Source: Cryptomeria japonica
Lineage: Eukaryota; Streptophyta; Pinopsida; Cupressales; Cupressaceae
DNA length: 62,000 bases
NCBI RefSeq assembly: GCF_030272615.1
Contig: NC_081405.1
Location: 157,531,954 to 157,593,953 of the forward strand
Direction: 5' to 3'
In this document: positions 11,576 through 22,538 of the stretch, one piece after another
Position numbering within the stretch: the stretch's first letter is position 1
Layout: every line of letters starts with the position of its first letter
The notes under the pieces: model-generated
Database searches by the model: none
What the model was told of the DNA's origin: nothing
The model's input: only the letters and a program-made list of their open reading frames with translations
Translations under genes and position numbers: made by a program

Positions 11576-13120
11576 TATCTGGCCGCTAGCTCTTCCATCT
11601 ATTAGTTCATGCATCATTCTGCTTGCATTCATTTTCTGTCCACATTGTTCATATCCATCATAAAGCCTTTGTACATACATAGGCATCTCGAGTGATTTCT
11701 TTTATGGTTTGGATCATTGGGTATATCATAATGACTTTGTTTCTAGGCTGGGGGCAAAATCCTGAACCTAGCTAGGGGCAAAAAATTTCATCTTGAGCTT
11801 CATCAAACAGGAAGAACAATAGTCAGGCAACTCTTATCAAGCAAAAACTGAGACACATCCAACGTTGAACACGAGATCAAATTTTCAACCATCAAACTAT
11901 CACATGTCGGTCTAAGCACATCACACACTTTTCAATGCATAATATCTTTTGGATAATGATTTTAACATGCTTGTTCAACTTTTCTATCTTGATTTTTGCT
12001 ATCATGATTTTTGAGTGACTCCAGGATGTCTCTGACTAGAGGAACAAGGAAGGACCATGATATTTTTCTTGTCTGCTTTCTGTAAATTAATCATTAATAT
12101 GTGCAAATTTGTCTCAGGACATGATCATCGGAATATCATCAAAGACATTTCCGATTTGCGTATAGAAATGGTTAATACTGCCTATTTTACACAAGCAACA
12201 CTCAGGTCATCTTGGTTTAATTATACCTCGATGCTTGTGCTAACTCGCAATATCAAAATCCAGGAAAGTAGTGCTCAGGTCATCATGGTTTAATTATACC
12301 ATCGATGTTTGCACTCACTTTCCACATTTTAAAAGCAAAAGCTCAATGATGACAAAACACAATAACCTAGTGACTTGTCCGGTCGTAGCTTTGCATTTAG
12401 CTTGCATGTCATTCTTGCATGGGTTCTCGCACGCTCATTTTATCCAAGGTTAAATCTATCGCAAGAATCATCAAGGTATCATCATAAGTGTATACACAAT
12501 CAGATTGATGACTCATCTCTCTCTAGATATTATCGACCCAACGCAACTTTTATGTTACCCCCTCAATAGAACCAACATCAGCGTATTTGAATCTTCCTGC
12601 AATTTGATATCAACAAAATGACAGTTCTTTCTCAATCAACCTTATCAATTCTATCAATCGATAGCATCTAAATCTATCCTATCATGTCTTATATAGGATG
12701 TATCTTTCCTGGAACCAGACATTCTAATCAAGTCTTATACAGGATATATCATTCCTAAAACTAGACGCTTTGATCATCTTTGTCTTATACAGGAGGTGTC
12801 ATTCCTGAAACCAGACTTAATATCGATCTTATCAATCTAATCAATCAAGCTCTACCAATCATCACATCAAGAACCACATCAAAGTGATCGAAGAACTCAT
12901 ACTTTTATCAACCACAATTGCAGAAATCGAATCATTTCTAATTGGGATATCAATTTCGCAAGCATTCACACACTCCAAAGGTCAATTATCTCAATTGATC
13001 TCCCAAGGGGGCATCATTGTATCGTAATTTATCAATCAATGTCTAGGGCATCCTATCGAACTAATATCATCATCAAAATGAGATTATTCTTTGAATCAAC
13101 GGTTCATCACACCTCGCTTC
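11576..13120 (+). other. E1 3' untranslated region with internal repeats
   Basis: Non-coding. It holds two PPT-like G-runs (CTGGGGGCAAAA near 11749 and CTAGGGGCAAAA near 11770). Two copies of an AGGTCATC-TGGTTTAATTATACC unit lie near 12204 and 12276. Three copies of a TCTTATACAGGA...TCATTCCT...CCAGAC unit lie near 12690, 12733 and 12782. E2 has a matching stretch (near 29590-29720) that shares AGGTCATCTTG, ATATCAAAAT and AAGCTCAATGATGA. A further G-run (CCAAGGGGGCATC) lies near 13004-13015. Confidence 0.6.
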
Positions 13121-13134
13121 AAAGAGGGGTAAAA
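13121..13134 (+). other. E1 polypurine tract
   Basis: AAAGAGGGGTAAAA abuts the 3' LTR. It would prime plus-strand DNA synthesis. E2 and E3 have nearly the same tract (AAAGAGGGGCAAA). Confidence 0.85.
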
Positions 13135-14193
13135 TGTATACACCTAAAAATGGTCTGAAGATAATTAATTAAATAAGCGATTATTTAATTAATCCCCCTT
13201 CCTAATTAAATTGAATTCATTAGCATTTTGATTAAATTCTCCCTTTCATATACTTATTAATAAATCTAAGGAATTATTTAATAGGTTCATTTTAATGGTT
13301 CCCTTTGATTAATTAATTCAGATTAATTAATCCTCCCCCCATTTCAATCAATTCTTCTAATCCCTTAATTAATTAAAACAAATCAATTTATGAGTTGTTG
13401 AAAATTAATTAGGCTTTTCCTATTATTTGAATTTTTAAATTCAAATTACCCACATACCTCCTAATTTCTAACCACCTAACCTAACCATCCCTCTAACCTA
13501 ACCCATTCCACCTAACATGTCTCCTCTCTTGGACACTTGCCCTCTTATGATCAAGGCTCCTTGACACTTGTCACCACAAAGATGACAAGTGTCCCTTCCT
13601 CCAACCTCTTCTCCAACTTCCTCCAATTTCACCCTTGATATCTTCAGACTCAATCCTGATCGTTGATTCCTGCCACCTCACCCCTGGCCTTGTAAATCCT
13701 ATAAATATCCCCCATTTTGGAGCATAAAGGATCCCATCTCATTTTCATCTTAGGCATTGTTACTATAGGCATATCATTTGAGCATTGTTGTTATAGGCAA
13801 TTGCATCTTAGATTTAGTTTAATTTGATCATTTTCTAGCATAATTGTTGAATCATGTAGCTTAATCAATCTCTTTTCTAGCTTAATTGCATCATCATCAT
13901 AGCTTAATCATGCATATCATTAGCTTAATTAGACTCTTGGATCAATCTAGCATAATCATTCTCATCTAGTTTGCATATCATCATCATTTCAAATCCTCCG
14001 TCTAGGTGTAGTCAAGTCACTAGGATTGCTTATCTAGATCTGAGAGTAAATCCACACTCACATCTCTTAGGAGGTGATAGGTCGCTTTGTCATGGTTTAT
14101 CTTTCGTTTGATTTCAATTTTCTAACCATGCTTGTAATGATCTATTGAGTGTTTGTGTTGCAGCTGCAGGTATCACACTTCATAGGCACGACA
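13135..14193 (+). repeat. E1 3' LTR (1,059 bp)
   Basis: Begins TGTATACACC and ends GCACGACA like the 5' LTR, apart from the 105-bp deletion (junction at about 13516/13517). A TATA box lies at 13700-13707. Confidence 0.93.
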
Positions 14194-15480
14194 CACTCCT
14201 TGATGGTTTATGTTGTGCTTTGGAATTTACTTTATAAATGGCCTTGTAATTTCAAAATGGCTATCTAGATGACAAAATGACCCATTTTCTAGTTATAAAA
14301 GTGACGGACTATCAAATGAAAGAGCCATTCTAACGGCTAGATAGACATCACTTCACAATACCTTGAACATGGCTTATTCTTCATGCTATTTTAGTTTTAC
14401 TTCTTGTGAACTTAATTTTCCATTTTGTTATGCTCAGTTGGACTCCACTTGTGCTTAATATCCATAAGTTGTGTTGAGTAGGTAATACAATCTATCTATG
14501 ATTTAGGTTTTAAAATCTTACAATATGATTATTGGGATACATCTTGGTTGAGATGATGAGCTAAGATTATTTGTTGTGTCATGTATCTTAGGGTTATGTA
14601 GCTCTTTTAGCATTTTTTTTTTCGTACAACATCAAATGAACAATCTCCTAGCATGCATGATCTCAATTGTAATTGTTATAATCTCAATTGAGCAATCATT
14701 ATGCTTTAGAACTTGTAATTATATCAATTACATCTCCTCCACACTTGAAATTTAAGTAAATTTACCACTCCAGCTCACATATGGTTACACTTTAATATGT
14801 TGATCAATCTCTATTTCAGCTTATCTATTTTAGCTTCATTTAGTAGTATGATAGATATTTGTAAATGTTGGAAGGGGATTGAAGAAGCCTTATTGAATAT
14901 TACCAGTGTATGTGCTATGGTTGAAAGGTTGCATAATGTTCAAAGTTTACATAATTGTTGTTGACTAGAACCTACAACACTATTGGTTGAGATGGAATGC
15001 TCAAAAAGTTATATATGGTACACAAGTTTTGATATTGTGTATGCATGTTGGATTTGAAAACATTCATACCATATTTGACTAGTTTCCCATGGTTTATGAA
15101 TCCTAAATTCTATCCTTTGCAACATGAGTATATTTTTTTTGAAATGAAGTTTAGTAAAATGTACAATAGTTTTTGCGGAAAGATATGCTTTCAATAGTGC
15201 TTTAGTAGTATGGTAGAGTAGACTTGCTAGCCATGTGACAAAGAGTTATTTTTACTCAATTTTTTTAAATGATGATTTCTAGATTTTGAATCAATGTTTT
15301 TTATACTTAGGGTTGTCATATCCCATTGATGTGAGTGACTTTCACACAACACAATTTAGTGAATGATAGTTCTAGCTCATTTGTTGCTTTTGTCATTTAC
15401 CTTGTATTGCTTGGAAATGTATAAGGATTGACCCTTTTGTCTTGTTAAGTGTGTTTGTGTCAAAACCTAAGTGTTAAGGA
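14194..15480. other. AT-rich intergenic DNA, no gene seen
   Basis: No feature is supported. The minus-strand frame 15009-15194 has no recognisable content. Confidence 0.5.
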
Positions 15481-15485
15481 TAAAT

Positions 15486-16686
15486 TGTATGGGTACACTT
15501 GTAGAGGATCCCTTTGGTGTCCTGGGGATTTGTTACCTCTAAGATGATAAATCCTAGAGAACAAATCAATCCACTGCTACCTCACTTATACTAGTGCTAA
15601 GGGTGAGCCAAGGGATAACAACAAGATAAAACTACGCTAATAGAGAAATAATTAAACGATTAAAGTACAGAAACGATGAAATATAAAAATCTGACCTAAC
15701 AATGCAATACATAATTAAATTAGATTATACCACAAAATTGAGCAGGTTTCAGGTCTCGGATGCCAGCACAGTGCATGGATGCTAGTGTGGTGTGTTGTCG
15801 TCTGTAGGGCCAAAGAACATAGAATGCTACAAAAAGCTAACAATGACCCTCTTTGGTTGCGCAAAACCTGTTCATCACCTGCACACACAAAGATGGGGGA
15901 AAATGTTGGAGTTGTATAGGGGTCTGCCTCAGTCAAACCCTCGTTTTGGTGTTTCCACCTCCATAGACAGCTAGATAGATAGATTGGATAAAAGTTAATA
16001 GATAAAAATGCAAATAGAAACTATACTCCGCTTAATGGAAGCAAACCCCGATTGCAAGTAGATAAAATGATATATCGATAAACTAAATGCACCTAGATGA
16101 TAGATACACTTAGAGATATAATAGATAAATTACATGCAATGATAAAAGATAGATAAATGATAAGGAGAAGACAAGGCATGTAGCCAACCCCTCCTTTTTC
16201 AAGATACGAGCGTGATGAAGCTCAAGATACATGCTTGTTGCTGCAAGATGATTGCAAGAGTACTCTAGATAGAGATAGCTTGATAGCATTTGTAGAGTCT
16301 TCAAGAGAGCATAAGGAGAGCCAAAGAGTAGAAGCAAGAATCCCCAAGAGATAACCCTCAAAATGAGCAAAGAAGGACTTTTAAGGTTGGGAAGAGGTGA
16401 AAAGAGTTGTTACGGTCAAAAGAAAGCCAAGGGGCACGTGGCAAAAGGCGCTTGACCGACTGTAGGATGCGAGATTCTGTGGATCTATCGAGACGTTAGC
16501 ACGGTATAGTGCGCTGCCATCTTCCCAAAGATAGGCCCCAATGGGGTTTCGAGGCAAACATGGGCACTTTGTCTTCAGGGCTCATGATGTCAAAATGATG
16601 AGATTTTGATCACGAGTTTGTCACTAATGCACTAGGTGCCATGCATAAGTATCATAAATGCACTAGGCACGATTTAGGACACTACA
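15486..16686 (-). repeat. LTR-like fragment on the minus strand (possible solo LTR)
   Basis: Read on the minus strand it starts TGTAGTGTCCTAAATCG, close to the start of the E4 LTRs (TGTAGCGTCCTAAAATTG). Like them it holds a TTAAAAGTCC TATA-like region (near 16377) and a stretch resembling the GGGGTTTG...CAAACCCC hairpin (near 15920). The inner end is uncertain and I found no matching 5-bp target duplication or second LTR. The internal frames are not genes. Confidence 0.4.
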
Positions 16687-16950
16687 ATATCAAATTTGGA
16701 GCCTCCAAGAACCCTTTTTTCTTATTTGAGGTCTTGTTCTCTATTCAAAATTACTTGTTTTTCTCAATGAAACTTCTTTTGTTGATAGGGGTGATTCTAG
16801 GATATCTAGGGATGATTCTAATAAATTTTGACTAGTAATGTTGTGATTCTAATTGATAAGGTTATCCTAAGGTAATGGATAGTTTTTGACTATTACAAAG
16901 AAATTACCTAGATGGAAGTTATTCCTAGGGTCATGGTGTGATGCTAATTT
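16687..16950. other. Short intergenic spacer, no gene seen
   Basis: Nothing recognisable. Its right end, ATGCC at 16951-16955, is the target duplication of E2. Confidence 0.5.
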
Positions 16951-16955
16951 ATGCC
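16951..16955 (+). other. E2 target site duplication, left copy
   Basis: ATGCC immediately before the 5' LTR is repeated at 32226-32230 immediately after the 3' LTR. Five bases is the length expected for Ty3/gypsy integrases. Confidence 0.95.
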
Positions 16956-18346
16956 TGTAGTCACACAAATCTGTCCAGCTTAATTAAATAAATATTCGAT
17001 ATTTATTTGATTAAAAATGCACTAGCCATCAATTAATTAAATTAATATCTAATTAATTCATCCCCAAACATTCTTCTATTAATTAAATATATTATTCAAT
17101 TTATTTTAATTAATTCATTAAACCAAATTCAAATCAATTAAATAAATAAAATCTATTTATTTAATTAAAAATCCCCTTTTCCTCTTTTAAATAAATTAAA
17201 TAAAAACATTTATTTAAATCATTATCCCCCCCCCACTTGCATTTTCCTACAAATGCAACTTGCACACATTTATTGAAATAAATGAATTTTTATTTTAATA
17301 AAATCCTATTTTCCCTCACCCACCAAATCCACTTGCAAAAATCTAATCCCCTTCTAGATTCTTCTAACCTCTTCCTAATTAGCCTAATCCATCCCCTAAT
17401 TATTGTCACATTCCTAAGCAAAATGGAGTCACTTCTCAAAGACTCCAAAGTCTTTGAAAAGTATTTAATGCTTTGTGTGTTCAACAAATTAACCCCCAAA
17501 GTCTTCCAAGACCACTAATGGCTCTTACATGACCATTTATGGCTCTTACATAACCATTTATGGTTATTTAAAACTTGTCCCCCCAAACATTTATTGTTTT
17601 GACCATATTCATCCATTTCACATTTGCACAAGAATTTATCCATTGGATAAAAGCTTTATTCTTTGAATAAAGAGTTTATTCATTCAACTAACCTTGACTT
17701 TAACTTCCAAAGTCATGTTAAGTATTTAATGCTTATTCCCTCTCCTCTCAACCTATCTCACATTGACACTTGTCATCCTGGGATTGGATTGAAAGCCCTC
17801 ACATGGATTTGAAATCATTCAATCCTGACCCTTGTTGAGATTACTCAATTTCAACCATCCTTTGCTCCATTTTTCCTATAAATAGAGCCCATTTCTTCAT
17901 AATCCAGATCCTGAAAACTTGTATGCATTTAACCTATAGGCATTTTTAAAGAGCATTTAGCATAGCAAACTCTTATATTGTCATTTTGGCTAAAATAAAT
18001 CATTTTAGTATCAATAGCTTAAATATTAGCTTCTTTATTTACATTTAGAGCAATATTTCAGTCTCAATCCTCTATAAGCATCCATAGTGCAAAAAGCTGC
18101 TGAGAGCTACACTATTTTGGAACTTGGAGAGGAGAGGAACAAGCGAGAAGGAACTAAGAGCATGCTAAGAGGCATTTGGAGATGCCTCATTATCTTTATT
18201 TCATTAGTTAGACATATTAGCATGATTTTAGTGTCTCTCTTGATATGCCTGTTTAGATTAGTTTTTGATTGTCTGACACTAATGATTTTCTTGTGTGTCT
18301 TGTGTTGTTTGTCATTTGCTAACCTTGTCCACTTTGCAAGGCATCA
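16956..18346 (+). repeat. E2 5' LTR (1,391 bp)
   Basis: Starts TGTAGTCACAC, ends GGCATCA. U3 is full of AT palindromes (AATTAAATAAATATTCGATA and others up to about 17220). A TATA box lies at 17877-17884. The open frame 17282-17518 also occurs in the 3' LTR, but only because the LTR is duplicated. Confidence 0.96.
17877..17884 (+). promoter_or_regulatory. TATA box of the E2 5' LTR
   Basis: CCTATAAATAGAGCCC is a textbook plant TATA context; the 3' LTR has it at 31756-31763. Transcription would start about 30 bases later, leaving some 440 bases of R-U5. Confidence 0.75.
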
Positions 18347-18348
18347 TT

Positions 18349-18368
18349 TGGTGAACTCGACGTGAATC
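18349..18368 (+). other. E2 primer binding site, tRNA-Trp type
   Basis: TGGTGAACTCGACGTGAATC, two bases after the LTR, matches the complement of the 3' end of plant tRNA-Trp, as I recall it, at 19 of 20 positions. The single difference is a C-to-T. Confidence 0.75.
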
Positions 18369-18442
18369 GAAACACCAAAAATATATATTTTTTTAAAAAC
18401 TAACATGTCTGAATGTTGAAAGTGTCACACATGTTGCATTTT

Positions 18443-18672
18443 GGCGCTATTGAACTCATTCTAGCGCTATCGCCACTTATGCTTTTAGCGCTATTGTTCT
18501 TACAATAGTGCTATTGTCTCAAGATCAGCGCTTTTGGTACCGTTTTGGCATTTTTGACGTTGTTTTGGCGCTATTAACCCTTTTTCAGCGCTTTTGCTTC
18601 TCTGTCTTTTCCCTTCTTTCAGGGCTTTTGAGTTAAATAGCGCTTCTGTTCAAACACAGACTAGCACTATTG
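18443..18672 (+). repeat. E2 leader array of AGCGCT motifs, about 11 copies at 20-25 bp spacing
   Basis: Consensus AGCGCTATTG. Copies lie near 18443, 18463, 18487, 18507, 18527, 18547 (weak), 18567, 18587, 18621 (weak), 18639 and 18663. The core AGCGCT is a palindrome with a central CpG; several weak copies are CpG losses (AGTGCT, AGCACT). A branch point and 3' splice-site-like sequence follows at 18757-18781. Confidence 0.85.
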
Positions 18673-18756
18673 TAACAGAATGTCGTAAAAATCACCTTGT
18701 AACCGAAAAAGTGAAAATTTTAAGCTTGTGGAAGCCCCCCCTTTGGACATAGATTT

Positions 18757-18781
18757 TACTAACAATTTGTTGTTTGTGCAG
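18757..18781 (+). promoter_or_regulatory. Candidate branch point and 3' splice site in the E2 leader
   Basis: TACTAAC at 18757-18763 is the ideal branch-point sequence, and AATTTGTTGTTTGTGCAG ends 18 bases later at 18781. No equally strong donor is visible upstream, so splicing is unproven. Confidence 0.5.
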
Positions 18782-18815
18782 GTTAAAACTCACCATTAAA
18801 AAAATCACAAATTTT

Positions 18816-18995
18816 CCTTTGGTGCATTAAAACTTGAACAAAAACAAATTTTCATTGCTTTCTAGTTAGGGTCACTCGTCTTTTGGTGCATTAAAAACTA
18901 AACAAAACAAACTTTATTTCTTGCAAGTTAGGAAACAAACTTCGTTTTGGTGCTTAAAATCAACAAAACAAAATTTATTTTCTTGCATCAATTTA
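18816..18995 (+). repeat. Three tandem copies of a ~63-bp unit in the E2 leader
   Basis: TTTTGGTGCATTAAAA followed by an ACAAAACAAA stretch and TTGCAAGTTAGG recurs at about 18816, 18880 and 18943. The copies are degenerate; a fourth partial copy may begin near 19013. Confidence 0.7.
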
Positions 18996-21071
18996 AAGAA
19001 ATTTACAATCAACATTTTGTTTTGGGCAATCGAAAAAAAAAAAAACAAGCCATTTTTCATTCAAAAGCTCAAAAGCAATTTTACTTCAAGCAAAATGTGC
19101 TTTTTGTTAAGTTGACCAGGATTTCATTTTTCCTAGTTTACAAAACATATTGCCTTTGAAAGTTAAAAAGAACATCATGATTGTTGGAGCAACATCTCCA
19201 AATAGTTAGACCACATTGCGATGATGGGTTAAAAAGAACAAGTGAATTTTGTGTTTGGCACACTTGTGCAAAAGAGTTGGTTGAGTGGTCCTACTTCTAA
19301 CACACACTATCCTCTCCCTTGGCTCTTGTGGTCCTAGGTGCAAGAGAAAAGTGTTAGTAACACTCAAATTTTATCTTTTTAAGAGAGGCCTGCCAAGGGA
19401 TCGATACTCTTGGGAACGACCTCGAGCGATAAATCCTTTGAGCCGCTATAGAAATCAGGTGAGAGCGAAAGTTGTAGCCTTGCGTATAGCTGTTCCTATA
19501 GTGTAACTGGCCGAAAGGACAAATGGGCCCCACCACCAGTTACAAGGCTCTTAAGTGAGTCACTGCAGAATGAACTTATGTCCAAAAACATCGAACATGA
19601 CTAAACACCTTTTAGTAGTAGCCCACTCGTTCTATTAATTGAGGATATTTGCGATATAATTTAGTGCAAGAGCATAGATGGTTTTGCTCCCAAGATACTC
19701 ACCATACATATTTCCTTGAGTAGAAACATAGATTTTTGAAAAGTCACTTGTGGCTTGATAAAAGTGGTGACTCCCCCATCATAGGGATCATCTATTTGTT
19801 ATGCTTGTGCAAGAATTAGTATATCACATCCTTACCTGCCACGATGGGATTCATAAGGTATTTAGTACCAAAGTCAAAGAAATATCAAGATGTGGGCTAA
19901 ATTTATCACAACTGGCCATTTGACCTTAGGGATAAAAAGTGTTTGAAGTGTGTTCGTTTTAAAGACTAAGTGCAAATTGAGCCAACTTCAAGCTTTGGAA
20001 ATACACCTTAAAATACATCTAAAGGAAGGGTCATATACAAGTCCAAGGATTGGGTTGATCTAGACTCATACTCATTTGTGCCTTTGGGGCAACATTCTTG
20101 TGTTTGTGTGCTTGCTTTGTTTTCTTGTCTAAGAAACATCAAATCAGAAAATCACTTCCCAAAAGAAAAACAAAAGTATTCATCCAACCAAATATTTTTC
20201 AAAACAAACAAACACATCAAAAACAAAGTGCAAACAACAAAGAGTCAAATTTTATGACCATTCTTCACATCTTGTGAAAGAAGAAGCGTCATCAGAATAT
20301 CAAAAGAAGACCATTAAGCTCAAATGCTTTGATCCAAAGGAGGAAATTCTTCTATATAAATAGACAAATCTTTGTCTCCCATAGAGTTTTTCTGCATCAC
20401 ATGCGCCTCTACCTTCAAAACAAAACAAACGAATTTGATTCAGAATCATTGAACCGCAAAGCTTTTATGCAATATAGAGCTCTGAGTTATCACAAAAACC
20501 AAGGAGGTAAGATTAATCCCAACTTTTTCCCAAATGTCTGTATCACCTACAACACAGCTCGAGAAATACCACCAACACCCGAAAGGGAAGAGGTAGAGTT
20601 TGTCCCAATTGTAACACAAAGCTTTTATTGAAGTTGAAAACATTTCATTCATCATCTTATTCATCCATCATCACTTCATCATCAATCCGTTCCAACTCTC
20701 AAAACATTAAGAAGTTCTTGTCCCAAGTTCTCCTTTTAGATATTGCTTGAATCAAACACTTCACATCACTTTTTAGATTGTTTCTACATCTAGGATAAGC
20801 TCATCCTAAGAGACACATCTATGCAGGTTAAAACTAGTTCATGAGTGAATCCTCTCATGAGTGAATCTGTAACACATCTCAGATTGCTCTACACCTTATC
20901 ACATCAAAACTTATCAAACAAACAAGCAATTCAAAGAAGGAATTTTGGTTACATCCACCTTAAAAGTGCTAGAGATCCACATACAACACAATTCACCAAC
21001 CATCAATCTCTCATTTCATCAAAAACTCATCATCATTTTCACACAACTTCAACAAAAGCTTGTAAAACAAA
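18996..21071 (+). other. E2 5' untranslated leader, no gene supported
   Basis: About 2 kb between the leader repeats and gag. A GC-richer segment at 19370-19560 may be structured. Open frames such as 20329-20631 (100 codons) have no recognisable domain. Some Tat elements carry an extra reading frame before gag, but I cannot support one here. Confidence 0.5.
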
Positions 21072-22538
21072 ATGGCCCAAACCCGATCACAGTCAAGGCA
21101 ACGAGAAATAGAAATGGAAGAAGAAGAAGAGGAAAATCTCAATGAATTTCAAGAAGCACTTGGAGGAAATGCGAATGACGAAAACCCAAGTACTCCTACT
21201 CCTGCAACAATAGAAAGGGCCCAGCATAACCCTCTCTTTAACAGACTGTTTGACGAAATACTCATGAGCAATGCGGATGCTCACTTTTTAAAACTCGCTC
21301 AAGAAGGAGCAAAACTCCCCTTTGACTTTGATCTTGCCCAATTAAGACAGGCATCAGAAAGACAAAGTCGCCATGAAGAGGAAAGAGGTAGAGATCCCAT
21401 TAGATATAACATTCCTCGAGGTAACCCACCACCTCCTCCTCCAAATGAAATGGAGATGTTGCGGCAACAAGTCAAGAATCTCGCCCAACAATTTCATAGT
21501 GGTGTCAAGACTAACCAATTCTCACTCAATGACATCTGTCCCTATCCTTTTGATAGGAATCTTTATATGCCACCCTTCCCCCGAGGATTCGAAACACCCA
21601 AATTTGAAAAATATAGAGGAAAGGGGGATCCCCGTGATCATGTCAGAGAATTTCATTCCGCTTGTCTCGAAGTGGCATATGAAGACACCTACCTAATGCG
21701 CCTTTTTCCCCAAAGCTTGGGAGGAACAACCACATCATGGTTTTCCCGACTATCAGGTGGCATTAGAATATTTGAGGAACTCATCCAAAAGTTCCTAGCT
21801 CATTACTCTCATAACATTGAACGCGATATCACCATGGCTGATCTATGCAACACCAAACAAAAACAAGGTGAACTATTCTCAGTATTCCTGCAACGATGGC
21901 GCCAAATGTCTAGTAGACGTTCTCTTCAGTTACCCGAACGAGAACTAGTGGAAATATTCATTTCCAACTTAAACGAAGAAATGGAATTTCACCTGGATGT
22001 CAAAGACACAGACTCTTTTAATGATATGATCACCAAGGGTTTGAAATGTGAAAGGGCACTTATCAAGAAAGGACTCATCAAAATCTATAATGAACCAAAG
22101 GATGGTCCTCGCCCACGCTTCAATAGTGATAAACCAAGCTTCTGGAATAAAAACAAGAATATCGTCAATGATGGGGTTGTGGATGCCCGAACTATCCAGA
22201 ATGCACAACCCGTGGTTCGGTTTGCAGGACAAAATCCTCCACCTCAAAACAACACAAATGTTCCTTCCAATCAAGGTCGCATCACATCTCATGATGAACC
22301 AAGACCTCGTCAGCAAAAACAGAAACGCACATACACTCCCTTAGGGGAACCCATTGAAACAATATTGCGACAACTCATTTCTCAAAATTTGGTCACTCTA
22401 CCTAAACTATCAAACTATGAGCCTCAGGTCAAACCGACATGGTGGAGAGATACTGAACACTGTGAATTCCAAGGAAGAGGACACAAGACAAGTAATTGTC
22501 ATCGATTGAAAGATCTTATTCAGGATCTTATTGACTGA
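21072..22538 (+). CDS. gag: E2 Gag polyprotein (488 codons to the first stop)
   Basis: Gag forms the cytoplasmic particle that packages element RNA. The N-terminus is acidic (EMEEEEEENLNEF). A Pro-run (near residues 115-121) is followed by the retrotransposon Gag core at about residues 175-300 (YRGKGDPRDHVREFHSACLE, then SWFSRLSGGI, then FLAHYSHN). A Lys/Arg/Asn-rich stretch precedes a C-terminal zinc-knuckle-like motif near residue 465, CEFQGRGHKTSNC. It lacks the first His of the CxxH...GHx4C pattern seen in E4, so it may not bind zinc. The ATG at 21072 is the first in this frame, just after an A-rich leader end. The TGA at 22536 looks like a decayed CGA or similar codon, because the same frame continues. 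Confidence 0.93.
   Translation: MAQTRSQSRQREIEMEEEEEENLNEFQEALGGNANDENPSTPTPATIERAQHNPLFNRLFDEILMSNADAHFLKLAQEGAKLPFDFDLAQLRQASERQSRHEEERGRDPIRYNIPRGNPPPPPPNEMEMLRQQVKNLAQQFHSGVKTNQFSLNDICPYPFDRNLYMPPFPRGFETPKFEKYRGKGDPRDHVREFHSACLEVAYEDTYLMRLFPQSLGGTTTSWFSRLSGGIRIFEELIQKFLAHYSHNIERDITMADLCNTKQKQGELFSVFLQRWRQMSSRRSLQLPERELVEIFISNLNEEMEFHLDVKDTDSFNDMITKGLKCERALIKKGLIKIYNEPKDGPRPRFNSDKPSFWNKNKNIVNDGVVDARTIQNAQPVVRFAGQNPPPQNNTNVPSNQGRITSHDEPRPRQQKQKRTYTPLGEPIETILRQLISQNLVTLPKLSNYEPQVKPTWWRDTEHCEFQGRGHKTSNCHRLKDLIQDLID

Larger units (their letters stand above)
4616..14193 (+). mobile_element. E1: decayed Tat-type Ty3/gypsy LTR retrotransposon
   Basis: A pair of related LTRs (4616-5779 and 13135-14193), a primer binding site and a polypurine tract frame 7.4 kb of internal DNA. 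The order protease, RNase H, integrase is Ty3/gypsy. The RNase H remnant matches the second (extra) RNase H of E2, which is the hallmark of the Tat lineage. No gag is recognisable, and the RT core and first RNase H are missing. A clean target duplication is not visible: CACTC lies at 4609-4613 and 14194-14198, but two bases separate the left copy from the LTR. The LTRs differ at about 40 of 1,060 aligned bases (about 4%), so E1 is older than E2. It cannot move by its own products. Confidence 0.93.

Noticed and set aside
15486-16686. Complete solo LTR with target duplication
   Set aside because: The right end resembles an LTR start, but no matching 5-bp duplication or convincing left end was found, so only a low-confidence fragment is listed.
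17282-17518. 78-codon frame present twice (also 31161-31397)
   Set aside because: The apparent conservation is only the duplication of the E2 LTR; it ends far from any promoter and has no domain.
20329-20631. Possible extra frame (ORF1) before E2 gag
   Set aside because: 100 codons with no recognisable motif, and E1 has no counterpart; not enough to call.
22536-22538. Programmed readthrough of the Gag stop in E2
   Set aside because: Seven further stops follow in the same frame, so decay is the simpler reading.
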